NCBI GenBank assembly: GCA_026315105.1
Contig: CM048750.1
Span: forward strand, 76,188,297 to 76,252,296
Reading direction: 5' to 3'
Length of the DNA: 64,000 bases
Source: Locusta migratoria
Taxonomy: Eukaryota > Arthropoda > Insecta > Orthoptera > Acrididae
Shown here: positions 40,335-51,015 of the stretch, piece by piece
How the letters are laid out: every line of letters begins with the position of its first letter
Numbering within the stretch: the stretch's first letter is position 1
The notes under the pieces: generated by a model
The model's input: the letters and a program-made list of their open reading frames with translations, nothing else
What the model was told of the DNA's origin: nothing
The model's database searches: none
Translations under genes and position numbers: made by a program

Positions 40335-40640
40335 GGCCAGAGTCAGGTGACATAAATGTTTTCTGGGTGTTGTACCGCGTCATGATGTAAGAAGGCTATT
40401 ACTTAAATAACTGACGTTTCGGCCAACGTTACAGTGGCCTTCATCTGGGTGTTGTACCGCGTCATGATGTAAGAAGGTTATTACTTAAATAACCGACGTT
40501 TCGGCCAACGTTACAGTATCCTTCATCTGGGCCACTGTAACGTTGGCTGAAACGTCGGTTATTTAAGTAATAGCCTTCTTACATCATGACGCGGTACAAC
40601 ACCCAGAAAACTTTTATGTCATCATTCTCCAGTAGTTCGA
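40335..40640. repeat. Two tandem units plus an inverted unit (compound hairpin)
   Basis: An 82-bp unit beginning CTGGGTGTTGTACCGCGTC and containing CGACGTTTCGGCCAACG starts at 40363 and 40445, and its inverse occupies about 40527-40616. Flanking GTGACATAAATGTTTT and AAAACTTTTATGTCAT pair as well. The middle unit can pair with the inverted one as an almost perfect hairpin. It is likely part of a dispersed element with TTCGTAGGCTTCTGCGGCC at its edge (40320). Confidence 0.8.
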
Positions 40641-41300
40641 CTACCAATGGACTGCAGGTAACGCCTTAAACGGTACACGTCAGCTGGAGTCTGTGACGTC
40701 ACTGGTGCTCACAACATCGCCATAGCTACGCGCACTGTGGCCCAAGATTCGACGTGCCAATTTCGATGGGTCCCACGCGGTGCTCATCGTCAGACGCAGA
40801 TTCTACTAACGGTATTACCGGTGATCTTAATTTAGATGGCTTCTTTAATTAGACAGTCCCGGAAACTGTTATTGCGAGCCACGATACAGATTCCTTCAAA
40901 TTTTAAGAGGTAATTATTTTTTTAAAGAAAGCTCAGTTAATTGAATTTCTGTGGCTTATGTAGGTCTTCCTGCGTTGGTCTGCCGTTTGTACTGTTTATC
41001 CAACGTACGATTCGCCACAGTCTAAAAGGTAACTTGTGGACTCCAAGTCTTCTGAGTCCTGCTGCATCTTTAAGTGGCATCAGTAACTGCTGGGCGTTTT
41101 CACGCAGGACTCGGCACTGATTCGATGTTGCGTTTTCAGCATACGGATAATTTTCTCCGACCGGTGCCACAACTCGGCATGAAAGGAAGGTCACGTTCAC
41201 GATCCTCGTCAATAGTCTTAACGTGATTCTTTCTTCAGATCAAGTCAATTATTTCATGAATGATATACCTGCTGTTCCTAGTAATAGTAATAGTTAATAG
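40641..41300. other. No recognisable feature
   Basis: Mixed DNA without assignable elements. The minus-strand ORF 40937-41212 lacks recognisable motifs. Confidence 0.4.
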
Positions 41301-41315
41301 TAATTTTATAATTTT

Positions 41316-42075
41316 TTGCATAAACAGGTAACAACAAGTATCTTGCAACGGTGGGCAATGAATGCTGGTTTTCCACTCATCTCCGAGAATTTCTTCACGA
41401 GTAGCAAATCATGGGCCGACCGATTCAAGAGAGCGCATTTAATAAGACAGCGGAAAATTACGAAATTCGTTTCTAGCAAAGAATTCGCCTCTATAGAACA
41501 ACGATGGAGAGTGCGAAAAGAATTATAGTTCATTAAACTTCAAACGAGATCTTTAATCAAGAATTTTGATCTGGATTACGTCATTAATACGCATCAAACG
41601 GGCTGTCAGTAACAGCTATTTTTTAAAAGATCACATGCAAGGCAGGTATCGAAAGACTTTGTCGTCAAAAGTTTGAACAAGATGACGCGTTCGTACACCG
41701 CACAGTATTCTCTTACATCAGGGAAGATACTGCCCCAGGTCTTCCTGTGAATGCAAGAACCTTTTAGAAATTTGGCCCTGTGCCACAGAAGACAATCGAC
41801 GAAATACGTTAAAGATATAGGAATGTCATCGTACCCTGTACGAAATCGGGGAAATTGACAAAGCGCTCTATGAAAACTTTTTAACATCTGTGATCCGCCC
41901 ATACGTAAGACAAAACAAATTTTGTTTATATAATTGACTCATGGGGTGGCCATACAGATCAGACCAAGTACGATTCCTTGTTCGTGGATCATTCTGAAGA
42001 GAACACCTGCACTCAGTCAACCCTGCGATGTATAATATTATCGGCAGTTGAAAATTTTCACTCTTGCTAAACACA
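41316..42075 (+). pseudogene. pogo-like transposase (Tc5-type HTH plus DDE domain)
   Basis: The intact first frame (41316-41528) reads ILQRWAMNAGFPL and FFTSSKSWADRFKRAHLIRQ then RKITKFVSSKE, a CENP-B/Tc5-type helix-turn-helix. Downstream in shifting frames come FDLDYVINTHQTGCQ (first catalytic region; Asp of the usual NTDQT is His), MTRSYTAQYSLTSGKILPQV, FVYIIDSWGGHTDQTKYDSL (second Asp) and SQPCDV followed by YYRQLKIF (third Asp). Several stops and frameshifts show it is dead. A splice-acceptor-like TTTTTTGCATAAACAG precedes the ORF. It is cut off by LINE family A at about 42080. Confidence 0.82.
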
Positions 42076-42079
42076 GCTT

Positions 42080-43229
42080 GCCCTTTATTCACATGAAGTG
42101 TTAACTGCCATCGACAAGGGATCTCAAATTGATTCCACATTTCTAGATTTCCGGAAGGCTTTTGACACTGTACCCCACAAACGGCTTCTTATGAAATTGC
42201 GTGCTTATGGAATATCTCCCCAAATCTGCGATTGGATTCATGATTTCCTATCAGAAAGGACACAGTTCGTTGTAATTCACGGTAGGTCATCGAGTAAAAC
42301 AGAAGTGATATCTGGCGTTCTCCAGGAAAGCATTATAGGTTATCTACTCTTCCTTGTGTTTATAAACAATTTAGGAGACAATCTGAATATCTCCCTTAGA
42401 CTCTTCGCGGATGATGCTGTCGTTTATCGGTTAGTGTAGTCAACAGAGGATCAAAAGCAACTGCAAAGCGATTTAGACAAAATTTTTAATTGGTGCGAAA
42501 ACTGGCAATTGACACTAAATAAAGAAAAGTGTGAAGTAATACACATGACCACTAAAAGAAATCCGCTGAACTTCAATTACGTGATAAATCAGTCAAACCT
42601 TGAGGTCGTAAATTCTACCAAATACCTACGAGTTACAATTACGAACAACTTTGACTGGAGAGAACACATAGAAAATATTGTGGGGAAGGCGAACTAAACG
42701 TTACGTTTCATTGGCAGAACACTTTGAAGATGCACCAGCTCCACCTAACAGACTGCCTACATCACACTTGTACGTCCTCTCCTGGAGTACTGTTGCCCCT
42801 TGTCCGACCCTCACCAGGTGGGACTGACGGAAGGCATTGAGAAGATTCAGAGAAGGGCAGCTGGTTTTGTTTCATCACGCTACGGGGGGGAAAGCGTCAT
42901 GGAAATGTTGCACGAATTGGGGTGGAAATCATTAAAAGAAAGACGTTATTCATTGCGGCGTGATCTGTTTGTGAAGTTTCAATCACCGACTTTTACTTCT
43001 GAATGTGAAAATAGTTTTCTAGCACCCACCTACTTAGGGAGACATGACCATCCCAATAAAATAAGAGAAATCAGATCCAAAACGGAACGATTTAGGTGTT
43101 ATTTCTTTCCACGCGCTATTAGAGAATGGAATGGTAGAGAAAAGTTATGAATGTGGTTAATGTACCCTCTGCCAGGCACTTAAATGTGATTTGCAGTGTA
43201 TCTATGTAGATGTAGATGTAGATGTAGAA
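42080..43229 (+). mobile_element. CR1-like LINE (family A), 5'-truncated
   Basis: It runs from TTCACATGAAGTGTTAACTG in RT block 2 to the (GTAGAT)n terminus at about 43200-43229, including the complete 3' UTR. It is closely similar to 1489-2420 and better preserved. Confidence 0.88.
42098..43150 (+). pseudogene. RT and C-terminal domain of LINE family A
   Basis: 42098-42439 reads SQIDSTFLDFRKAFDTVPHK and CDWIHDFLSERTQFVV, then SLRLFADDAVVYRLV before a single stop at 42437-42439. The same frame continues through KCEVIHMTTKRNP to GKAN at 42697. After a frame change 42800-43150 reads VGLTEGIEKIQRRAAGFV and EMLHELGWKSLKERRYS to REWNGREKL. The catalytic Asp pair is present, so damage is limited to a few stops and shifts. 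Confidence 0.85.
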
Positions 43230-43494
43230 GTGCAGAATGCTCCCGAATTACTACAGGGAGATATGGAAATATCAAGGGAGGACTGCATACAGATCCACCC
43301 CCTGGCTTAACACCAGTTAAGCGCTCTCGCCTTCGCTCCCATGCTCAAATATTCCTGGACAGCTTCTGATTTGTTGGAGAAAGAGGAAGGGGCATCATTG
43401 TTGAACGTGACTCAGTTATGCTTACCCGTTTCATTATTGAAAGAACCGTGCACATGTACAGCCATACCATTCATCATGTGTTCGTGGTGCTCGT
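43230..43494. other. No recognisable feature
   Basis: Nothing assignable. Confidence 0.4.
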
Positions 43495-43508
43495 CAGAAT
43501 TATGTTTG

Positions 43509-43553
43509 TTTGTTAAGCTTGTGGGACTTAACTACTATGTCATCAGTCCCTAT
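43509..43553 (-). mobile_element. 45-bp SINE tail insertion with 14-bp target duplication
   Basis: Only the last 45 bp of the SINE 3' end are present (GTTTGTTAAGCTTGTGGGAC to CATCAGTCCCTA on the minus strand), bracketed by the exact duplication TCAGAATTATGTTT (43495-43508 and 43554-43567). It is an extreme 5' truncation showing that initiation occurs at the SINE tail. Confidence 0.92.
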
Positions 43554-43567
43554 CAGAATTATGTTTT

Positions 43568-43845
43568 CGGTGTTTCTTCGACGAGTACCACCCTGAAAAA
43601 TGTCGTGGCATATCGATCAGTGATAATGAGTGAATTAATAAGAATATCCTGTTACAATGTCATGAAATTAGACTATATACCGCCTCATAAAATGAAAGTT
43701 TTGTGCCAATAAAATTTTTTGATAGATCGTTTTATGAGGCCCATTTGTCGCTTATAAAAGTGTTATGTTCGCGGAAATAATTTTTCAATAATTTCACACG
43801 AAAAGGAATATATTCGTAAGCATCGCGAAGAAAAAAAGTGAAAAA
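43568..43845. other. No recognisable feature
   Basis: AT-rich, nothing assignable. Confidence 0.4.
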
Positions 43846-43925
43846 GTGTACAGGCGGGAATCGAACACAGGACCTCCAACATGGTAGACATCTACTAAAA
43901 CCACTGGGCTAAGCTGCTATACTTG
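43846..43925 (-). mobile_element. tRNA-like SINE head
   Basis: On the minus strand TAGCCCAGTGGTTTTAGTAG and CTGTGTTCGATTCCCGCC have A- and B-box form at tRNA spacing. Stem pairing is incomplete. Confidence 0.55.
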
Positions 43926-44019
43926 GAATATACGCAAAGTAAATATCTAGCGTACGACGAAAATTAGGGCGAAGTGCGATTTAGTACTTTAACCAGATAC
44001 TCAGGAGAGGTCCCCCAAC

Positions 44020-44960
44020 AACATAGGTTCACAGATTTGTGACTGGCTGGAAGACTTCCTAAGTAATAGAACGCAGTACGTTGTTCTCGACGGCGAGTGT
44101 TCATCAGAAACGAGTTTATCGTCAGGCGTTCCCCCTGGGGGACTGTGATAGGACCGCTATTATTTTGTATCTGTATAAATGATCTGATGGACAGAGTAAG
44201 TTGTAATTTGTTGCTGTTTCCTGGTAATGTGAGGCGTATGGGAAGGTGTCGTCTTTGACTGTAATAGCATACAGGATGACTTAGACAAAATTTCTAGTTG
44301 GTGAGAAGAATGGCAGCCCGCGCTCAATGTAGAAAAATGTAAAGTAATGCGCATGAGTAGGAAAAACAATCCCATAATGTTCGATAAAACATTAGTAGTG
44401 AGCTTCTTGACACCGTCGCGCCATTCAAATATCTAGGCGTAAAATTGCAGAGCGATATGAAATGGAACGAACATGTAAGGACAGTTGTGAGTAAGCCGGA
44501 CAGCTGACTTCGGTTTATTGGAAGAATTTTGGGAAGATGTAGTTCATCTGTAAAGGAGACCGCGTATAAAACGCTTGTACGACCACGTCTTGAGTATTGC
44601 TCATGTGTTTGGGACCCGCAGCAGATCAGTTTAAAGGAAGACATAGAAGCAGTTCAGAGGCGAGCAGCTAGATTTGTTACTGGTAGGTTCGACCAATACG
44701 CGAGTGTCACGGAAATGCTCCGGCAACTCCATTGGGGATCGCTCGAGGAAAGACGACGTTCTTTTCGTGAATTTCTGTTGAGGAAATTTAGAGATCCGGA
44801 ATTTGAAGCTGAGTGTAGTACGATCTTGCTGCCGCCTACTTACATTTCGCGTAGTGATCACAAAGACAAGAGAAATTAGGGCTCGCACGGAGGCATATAA
44901 GTATTCTTTTTTTCCTCGTTCAATTTGGGAGTGGCAATGGAGACCTCCTATAATCTTCGT
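44020..44960 (+). mobile_element. LINE family B 3' part
   Basis: It starts within the RT (GTGACTGGCTGGAAGACTTC, the CDWLEDFL motif) and runs to the 3' UTR. The FADD region is destroyed (FPGNV in place). Frames are broken before 44529, after which a 116-codon open frame remains. It ends without the usual terminal repeat. Confidence 0.82.
44529..44879 (+). pseudogene. LINE family B ORF2 C-terminus
   Basis: A clean 116-codon frame reads GRCSSSVKETAYKTLVRPRL, EYCSCVWDPQQISLKEDIEA, VQRRAARFVTGRFDQYASV and EMLRQLHWGSLEERRRSF up to PPTYISRSDHKDK, where a frameshift ends it. Same region as 63000-63244. Confidence 0.8.
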
Positions 44961-45037
44961 ACATTTTCGAAAGTGTTTGTAAACGTTCGTTGAACGTGTT
45001 GTAATTCATTTGTTTATTGGAACATCATTAATGAATA

Positions 45038-45514
45038 ATAATAATTAATATATTAATTTAAGTGTAAGGAAGTCTTTTCTGAAGACATTTGTGTGGAGTT
45101 TTGCCTTGTATGGGAGTGAAACATGGACGATAAGCTGTGCGGACAGGAAGAGGATAGAGGCTTTTGAAATGTGGTGCTACAGAAGAATGCTGAAGATTAG
45201 GTGGGTAGATCACATAACTAATGAAGAGGTACTGAACAGAATTGGCGAGAATAGGAATTTTTGGCATACCCTGACTAAAAGAAGGGATTGCTTGGTAGGA
45301 CACATTTTTAGACATCGATGAATCGTAAATTTAGCATTGGAGGGAAGTGTGTGGGATAAAAATCGCAGAGGGAGACCAAGAGACTTGTATAGTAAACAGA
45401 TTCAAGTGGATGTGGGTCGTCGTTCTTATGAGGAGATGAAAAGGCTTGCTCAGGATAGGCTATTGTGGAGAGCTGCATCAAACTAGTCTCCGGACTGAAG
45501 ACCATAACAACAAT
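45038..45514 (+). mobile_element. RTE LINE, short 5'-truncated insertion
   Basis: The post-RT end reads YGSETWTISCADRKRIEAFE, then MLKIRWVDHITNEEVLNRIG, followed by the 3' signature CTCCGGACTGAAGACC and an ACAACAA tail. The duplication ATTAATGAATA lies at 45027-45037 and 45515-45525. Confidence 0.88.
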
Positions 45515-45525
45515 ATTAATGAATA

Positions 45526-45869
45526 TGAAATTATCAGCACCTGCTTCTGTTGGCCCCCTAGTCTGCTGCTAAGACCAGCATACAACCAAAACATTGTTAA
45601 ATAAAAGAAATATTAATAAATTAATGATGTTAGGTTCGCGCCATCTTCTTTCTGTTTGGAGGCGCGGCGGCAGCAGGAACAGACACTCTCACGGATACGG
45701 CGTCCGGAGTTTTCGCTACCCCACCTCCTCTGACTACGCCACATGGTGGGCACATCCCATTCGGTATTTTCTTTTCAAAACTGGGGTTTTCGTAAAGTAA
45801 AAGGCGCAATTTTGAAAATAAACAAAAAAGTAATTGTCGCAATGCAGACGTTAGCAACAGTCTGTACAT
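45526..45869. other. No recognisable feature
   Basis: A GC-richer patch at 45640-45720 (GGAGGCGCGGCGGCAGCAGG) stands out by composition only. Confidence 0.4.
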
Positions 45870-46135
45870 TTGACAGTAAAATGTAGAATTTCACGGCCGG
45901 AAATACAGTGTCAATCAAAAATTATCCGGCCTGTTATGCCATGGTCGGTTGAATTTGTTGTCAAAACCCAACGTTTCGTCCCCGAATACGGAGGACATTT
46001 TCTGGGGGGTCTGTAGGATAGCAAGTCCAACACACACACTGGCTCGTAGGTGGGGACGAGACTTTGGGTTTTGACAAAAAACCGACCAGGACATAACAGC
46101 CCGGAGCCCGGATCATTTTAATGAAGTCTGTACAT
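45870..46135. mobile_element. Inverted-repeat element, 'CGGGCTGTTATGCC' family, copy 1
   Basis: The left arm TCCGGCCTGTTATGCCATGG...TTGTCAAAACCCAACG pairs with CTTTGGGTTTTGACAA...CATAACAGCCCGGAGCC on the right, with GTCCCC...GGGGAC inside. The outer TTCACGGCCGGAA (45891) is shared with the copy at 58190-58450. No ORF. Confidence 0.7.
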
Positions 46136-46171
46136 TTGGTCTTGTTTTTTTCTTTTTTTTTCTTTTTTACA
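46136..46171. repeat. T-rich tract
   Basis: Interrupted poly(T) between the inverted-repeat element and the LINE. Confidence 0.6.
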
Positions 46172-46256
46172 ACAAAAGATTGCATTTGAAAGAAATTGTT
46201 GCTGTGACAACGTATAGGTAGATGAAATAAAGGCAAAACTCATCAAATGCAGTGGA

Positions 46257-46550
46257 ATGTGGTGCCTCAAATTGTTACGCAGGATAACTGAAATGGCGTG
46301 GGAGTCGGGACAGGTTCCGACTGACTGGACGAAAGCAGGAATCACGCCAATTTTCAAGCATGGAAACAGAAAAGATTGTATCAACTACAGGAGTAGCGTT
46401 GTGCGCAAAATATCCTCAGGTACTGTTGAAAGGAGAGTGAGAGTATTAGTTGAAGACAATTTTGATGAAAATCAGTGTCGGTTTAGGCCCCTCAGAGTCT
46501 GTCACGGTCAGATATTTAGCTTACGGCATATAATGGAGAAGTGCTATTAG
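46257..46550 (+). pseudogene. RT N-terminal part of an RTE-like LINE
   Basis: A 97-codon open frame reads RITEMAWESGQVPTDWTKAG, ITPIFKHGNRKDCINY and then NFDENQCRFRPLRVCHGQIF, matching RT blocks 0 to 2 (TPIYKxGDxxxCxNYR and NQxGFRxGRxxxDxIF). The catalytic Asp-containing blocks lie downstream in other frames. Confidence 0.78.
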
Positions 46551-46715
46551 TGGTACAGGGAATTGCATCTAGAAAAGGCTTATGACCGGGTTATTAGGAG
46601 GAAACTATAATCAGTTCTACAAGATTATGGAACAGAAATCAAACTTCTGGAGGCAATTAAAAGTGTTTACATAGGCTGTCAAACAGTAAATGGTAAATTG
46701 AGTTCATAGTCCAGG

Positions 46716-46911
46716 GGCCGGCCGCGGTGGCCGAGGGACTGCGGCGTGCCAGTCACGTTCTGCACGGCCACTACGGTCGGGGGTTCGAATCCGACCTCGG
46801 GCATGGATATTTGTGACGTCCTTAGTATTAGCTAGTTCGTAAGCTGTTTGTAAGTTTAGGGACTGATGACCCCGCAGTGAAGTCCCATAAGCTCTACAAA
46901 CATTTGAACAT
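46716..46911 (+). mobile_element. tRNA-derived SINE inside RTE-like LINE
   Basis: From GGCCGGCCGCGGTGGCCG to ACATTTGAACAT. The duplications AGTCCAGG (46708-46715) and ATTCCAGG (46912-46919) differ at one base. Confidence 0.88.
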
Positions 46912-47800
46912 ATTCCAGGCCAGTTTCAGTGGTAAGACAAGATTGTACCCTGTCAGCACTGCTGTACATACTATTTATTGATCATATATTGGAAACAGTG
47001 GACTGACAAGATGAGATTGAAATAGGTGGAAACTATTAGACGACTTAATTGTGATGACATATTCGATTGAAAGGCTGCAATGTAATATCTCAGACCTGGA
47101 TCACGGGTTATGGTTGAAGATCATCATCTTCAAAACGAAAGAGATTTAAACAAATTGAGTGCCAAATAGGAGGAACAAAATTAGAACATGTGGACAGTTT
47201 CGTATTACTTAGGTTCTATTTTATCACATGATGGAAATATAGAGAAAAACTAGAATTAAGAAGTAGCAGAGCTAGTGCAGTGAGTGTTCATCTAAGATCT
47301 ACTTATTCTGCAAGAAGGAGGTCAGTAGCAAGACTAAATTAACACTGCACCACTCTGTTTTTCGACAAAATTTGTTGTTAGGGAGTGAAAACTGGGTGGG
47401 TACAAGTTACCTTTTTAATAATGTATGAAAGTAGCAAGAATGATTGTAGGTAGTAATAAATGGGAACAATTGAAAGAAGTTGTCCATAATAAGGAAATCA
47501 AAGAAAAACTGGGAAAGAACAGCATAGATGAAGCAGTTAGAGCGAACAGGCTGTGATCATGGGGGTAATGTTACCCCCAGAAGCGAGGTTACCTAAGAGG
47601 TTCACGGGTTCGGCTGTAGAGGATAAGAGGAGACGAGGTAGACCTAGGAGAAAGTACTTAATTCGGTCAAGAATGATTTTGAAGTAAAAGGCTTAACATC
47701 AGACGAGACATCAATGTTAGGATGGGATAAAGGATCTTGGGGGACTATGCTTCAGACTAAACGCTGCACGGCATCACCTCTAATAAAGATGATGATAATT

Positions 47801-48044
47801 TATCGTAAAATTCGATAACTTGTGGGCAAATTCGACTTTTGGAAACCTTTTTGTTTCTTTGGGGAAATCGAAGCCCTTTTGATAATTATATCGGGAGCCT
47901 TCAATAGCAACTCAATACACTGTGTGTAGCGCTTGCAAGGTGATCGAAGTGATAAGGGGCTTATATTGGACAACTTCCTCCCCGGCGTAAGGGAGCCGTT
48001 GAGAATAACAAATTTTCGATCCCAGCTGCGCTATGGCACATTTC
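47801..48044. other. No recognisable feature
   Basis: Nothing assignable. Confidence 0.4.
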
Positions 48045-48217
48045 TTAACCGGAGTCTACACGGCAGCTGCGGTCGGGGGTTCGAATCTCCCCTCGGGATG
48101 GATGTTTGTGCCGTAGTTAATGTAAGCTAGTTCATAAGTAGTTTGTATGTTTAGGGACTGATGACCCCGCAGTTAAGTCCCGTAAGCTCTACAAACATTT
48201 GAACATTTGAATTTTAA
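48045..48217 (+). mobile_element. SINE, 5'-truncated
   Basis: It begins near AGTCTACACGGCAGCTGCGG in the tRNA half, keeps the B box GGGGTTCGAATCTCCC and the complete tail GGGACTGATGACCCCGCAG...AAGTCCCGTAAGC. Confidence 0.85.
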
Positions 48218-48494
48218 CAGGACACGGACTTTATCCCACACATTTAAACCGCGTGAGTCTGAGTGAAACAGCTACATGCAGATGATAGGAAGAAAGTTCC
48301 CAGTAAAGTACTGTCGTTTTCCGTGGGCAATGCGGGAACAATCATCATGCACTACATTTAAACTGCACAGAATCGTAAATACACATATACACAACAGAGA
48401 CCAAGAACAAAGGACATAGTCAAATGCATTAACATAAAGTATCTCAAAAACGAAATAGGAGTAGTATCGGCGAACACGACGTAACAGACATGCC

Positions 48495-48697
48495 CGCCGC
48501 GGTGGAGTAGCCAAACGGTCTAAAGCACCTCGCTGCAGAGCGCGCGATTGCTCGCCGTGGAGGTTCGAGTCCTCCCTGGGGCATGGGTGTGTGTGTTTGT
48601 CCGTAGGTTAGTTTACCTACGTTTAAGTAGTTTGTAAGCTACGGACTGATGACCACGCAGTTTGGTCCGATAGATTTACAGACATTTGTAGGTTTGA
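48495..48697 (+). mobile_element. SINE, CGGACT-stem subfamily
   Basis: Head CGCCGCGGTGGAGTAGCC, B box GGAGGTTCGAGTCCTCC, tail stem CGGACT (48642-48647) with GGTCCG (48664-48669). The exact duplication AGACATGCC lies at 48486-48494 and 48698-48706. Confidence 0.93.
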
Positions 48698-48721
48698 AGA
48701 CATGCCTATATGTAACTTAAC

Positions 48722-48890
48722 GCCTTGCTGCGGAGCGCGCGGTTGCTCGCCGAGGAGGTTCGAGTCCTCCCTGGGGCATGGGTTGTGTGTTGTCCTTAGG
48801 TTAGTTTACCTAGGTTTCAGTAGTTTGTAAGCTACGGACTGATGACCACGCAGTTTGGTCCGATAATTTACAGACATTTGAACATTTTTT
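48722..48890 (+). mobile_element. SINE, CGGACT-stem subfamily, 5'-truncated
   Basis: It lacks the first 40 bp of the head. The exact duplication TGTAACTTAAC lies at 48711-48721 and 48891-48901. It sits 15 bp from the previous copy, two independent insertions of one subfamily. Confidence 0.93.
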
Positions 48891-48901
48891 TGTAACTTAA
48901 C

Positions 48902-50327
48902 AACAATATGCAGAGGGTGGACAGTGACAGCCACAGTGATGTTTAACTTTCATCTAAAGACCTCTCAATGTATACATTTAGTTCAACAGTTGTCATAGAG
49001 TTTTTGATATGAACAGTCGAAGAAATTTACGGCTACCGGTGTTAACGGCTACCCTTTTCAAATGTGCTATTATCGACAGTTGGACAACTGGGGCCTGATT
49101 TTAACACCGAAACCGGCCCGAGAAATTGAATAAATATTTTTCTATACATCTGTTGGTACTTCCTTCCAAATTCAACTTTATCAGCTGTGTCCCAATCCTT
49201 CGATTGTGGAGAGAATCAATAACAGTTGTCGTTGTTGTATGCAGCGTTTGGCCGTTCCTGGCCTACGTGGTGCATTTTGACCCTACTACGTCCTTAATTG
49301 AACCATTCTGCACATATCCGTTGCACTTATACAACCTTTAAACGCACACGAGAAGCAATTTCCCGGATGGATGCATCAGATCATCTCATACCAGTGAAAG
49401 TACTTCAAACTCATTGATTTTACTGTACGGTTCACGCATACGCCTACGAGGCAACCTTCATGTCTGCTCAAACCTAAATGCTTCATTATCTCACGATTAT
49501 AGCGAAAACGCAAGCCGGCAGGCATATTTTGGTGATAGGTGGTGTTGTGTCTCGATGTCAAAGTGACCTTTAATCCAAGGACCGATATATTTCAAATCCT
49601 AATAATTTCAGCAGAATAAACATACGTACGTGTACGTGAATATAAAAGGTATAGCTCTAGTCTTTCAAGATGTTCTATTTATTCTGTTATAAGTGTGCAT
49701 TGCTATGCACCCTTTTTGCACACACGATACGCAGCATATAACTTCTTCAAATAAATTAGAGTAAATGGTGAGCTAATCCGTGATGCTATCGTTCTTGCCG
49801 TAGCTTTTGCCTAACCCTATTTCAGAATGCGTGGAGACTATATAGTTGTCGAGTAGGCCACAAGGAAGCCACCACATAATTGCAAGCCATGTTTTACGGC
49901 GAGCACATTCGGCAGAAACGCCATAAAGTGTCATGTGTGCGTCACACGCCTCTGTTCCCTTTCAGGGCAGAGGGGAAAAGACGTCGAGGGCCGTGGGCGT
50001 TCGTCCCACGCTTCTGCGAACACTAAACTCGTAACGCGTCTGGCGCCTTCCGAGAAAAATGCTGCCGCCGTTGCTGTTAATCATAAATAATACCTTATTT
50101 TCATCTCATTCTGCTGGAGACGCAAGGGAGGATTTCCTCATTAGATGGTAAAGCTCTCTGGATTTAATTTTTCTTTTGAGTGTTTTTTGTCTGACGACCT
50201 GTCCTCATATAAGTAAAAACCATGCAGAATAATACCGCAGCTCCCAAATGAGTTATAGGATTTCATAATGCCACAATTATCTTCTACATGAATGAAGACG
50301 GAAACTTCGCGTGAATTTTATTACAGC
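48902..50327. other. Stretch without identified elements; possible single-copy part
   Basis: Near 49035-49115 the phrases CCGGTGTTAACGG and TTAACACCGAAACCGG form a small inverted pair (MITE-like). The part 49880-50160 is GC-richer and not repeat-like (GCTGCCGCCGTTGCTGTTAATC then ATAAATAATACC), and might be conserved non-coding DNA. No coding exon is recognisable. Confidence 0.35.
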
Positions 50328-50527
50328 CGCCCGCGGTGTCCGAGGGGACTAAGGCGCTCCAGTCACGGTCTCCACGGCCACTACGGTCGGGGGTTCGAAT
50401 CCCCCCTCAGGCATGGATATTTGTGCCGTACTAGTTCGTAAGTATTTCATAAGTAATTTGTAAGTTTAGGGACTGATGACCCCGTAGTTAAGTCCCATAG
50501 ACTATACAAACATTTGAACATTTTTTT
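50328..50527 (+). mobile_element. tRNA-derived SINE
   Basis: Head GCCGCCCGCGGTGTCCGAGG and tail GGGACTGATGACCCCGTAG...AAGTCCCATAG. The candidate duplication (GAATTTTATT versus GAATTATT) is imperfect. Confidence 0.9.
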
Positions 50528-50649
50528 GGAGAATTATTGCCTTACCTTGACGTGAGTAGTCATTTACAGATTCATTTGTAAGAAATTACACGGTTACAGT
50601 GAATAAATTAAAAATGTCATAACGACTTTTTATATCTATATAAATCATT

Positions 50650-51015
50650 ACAGTGTGATGTTCCCCGTCGGAGTTTCGAATCAAATGCTCAAATGTTTGT
50701 AAATCTATCGGACCAATCTGCGTGGTCTTCAGTCCGTAGCTTACAAACTACTTAAACCTAGGTAAACTAACCTAAGGACAAACACACACACCCATGCCCC
50801 AGGGAGGACTCGAACCTCCACGGCGAGAAACCGCGCGCTCCGCAGCGAGACGCTTTAGACCGCTCGGCTACTTCACCGCGGTCGGTTCGAATCCCCCCTC
50901 GGGCATGCATGTTTGTGTCGTCTTTAGTATAAGCTAGTTCATAAGTAGATTGTAAGTTTAGGGACTAATGACCCCGCTGTTAAGTCCCTTAAGCTTAACA
51001 AACATTTGAACAGAC
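50650..51015 (+). mobile_element. SINE, outer member of a nested pair
   Basis: The head remnant GTTCCCCGTCGG...TTTCGAATC (50660-50680) and the remainder from GGTTCGAATCCCCCC (50885) to AACAAACATTTGAACA are separated by a minus-strand SINE. The break is in the B box. Confidence 0.85.
50681..50876 (-). mobile_element. SINE, inner member, inserted in a B box
   Basis: CGGACT-stem subfamily copy in minus orientation, from CTCAAATGTTTGTAAATC to GCTACTTCACCGCGG. The TTCGAATC sequence of the outer SINE's B box is present on both sides. Confidence 0.85.

Larger units (their letters stand above)
46215..47800 (+). mobile_element. RTE-like LINE, decayed, split by a SINE
   Basis: The RT fingers (WESGQVPTDWTKAGITPIFK, NGRKDCINYR-like), block 2-3 (HLEKAYDRV) and, beyond the SINE, VVRQDCTLSALLYILFIDHI are present. 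A Lys/Arg-rich C-terminal part (RRRGRPRRKYLIRS-like, near 47640) and a CACGGCATCACCTCTAATAA end follow. Stops are frequent. Confidence 0.75.
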
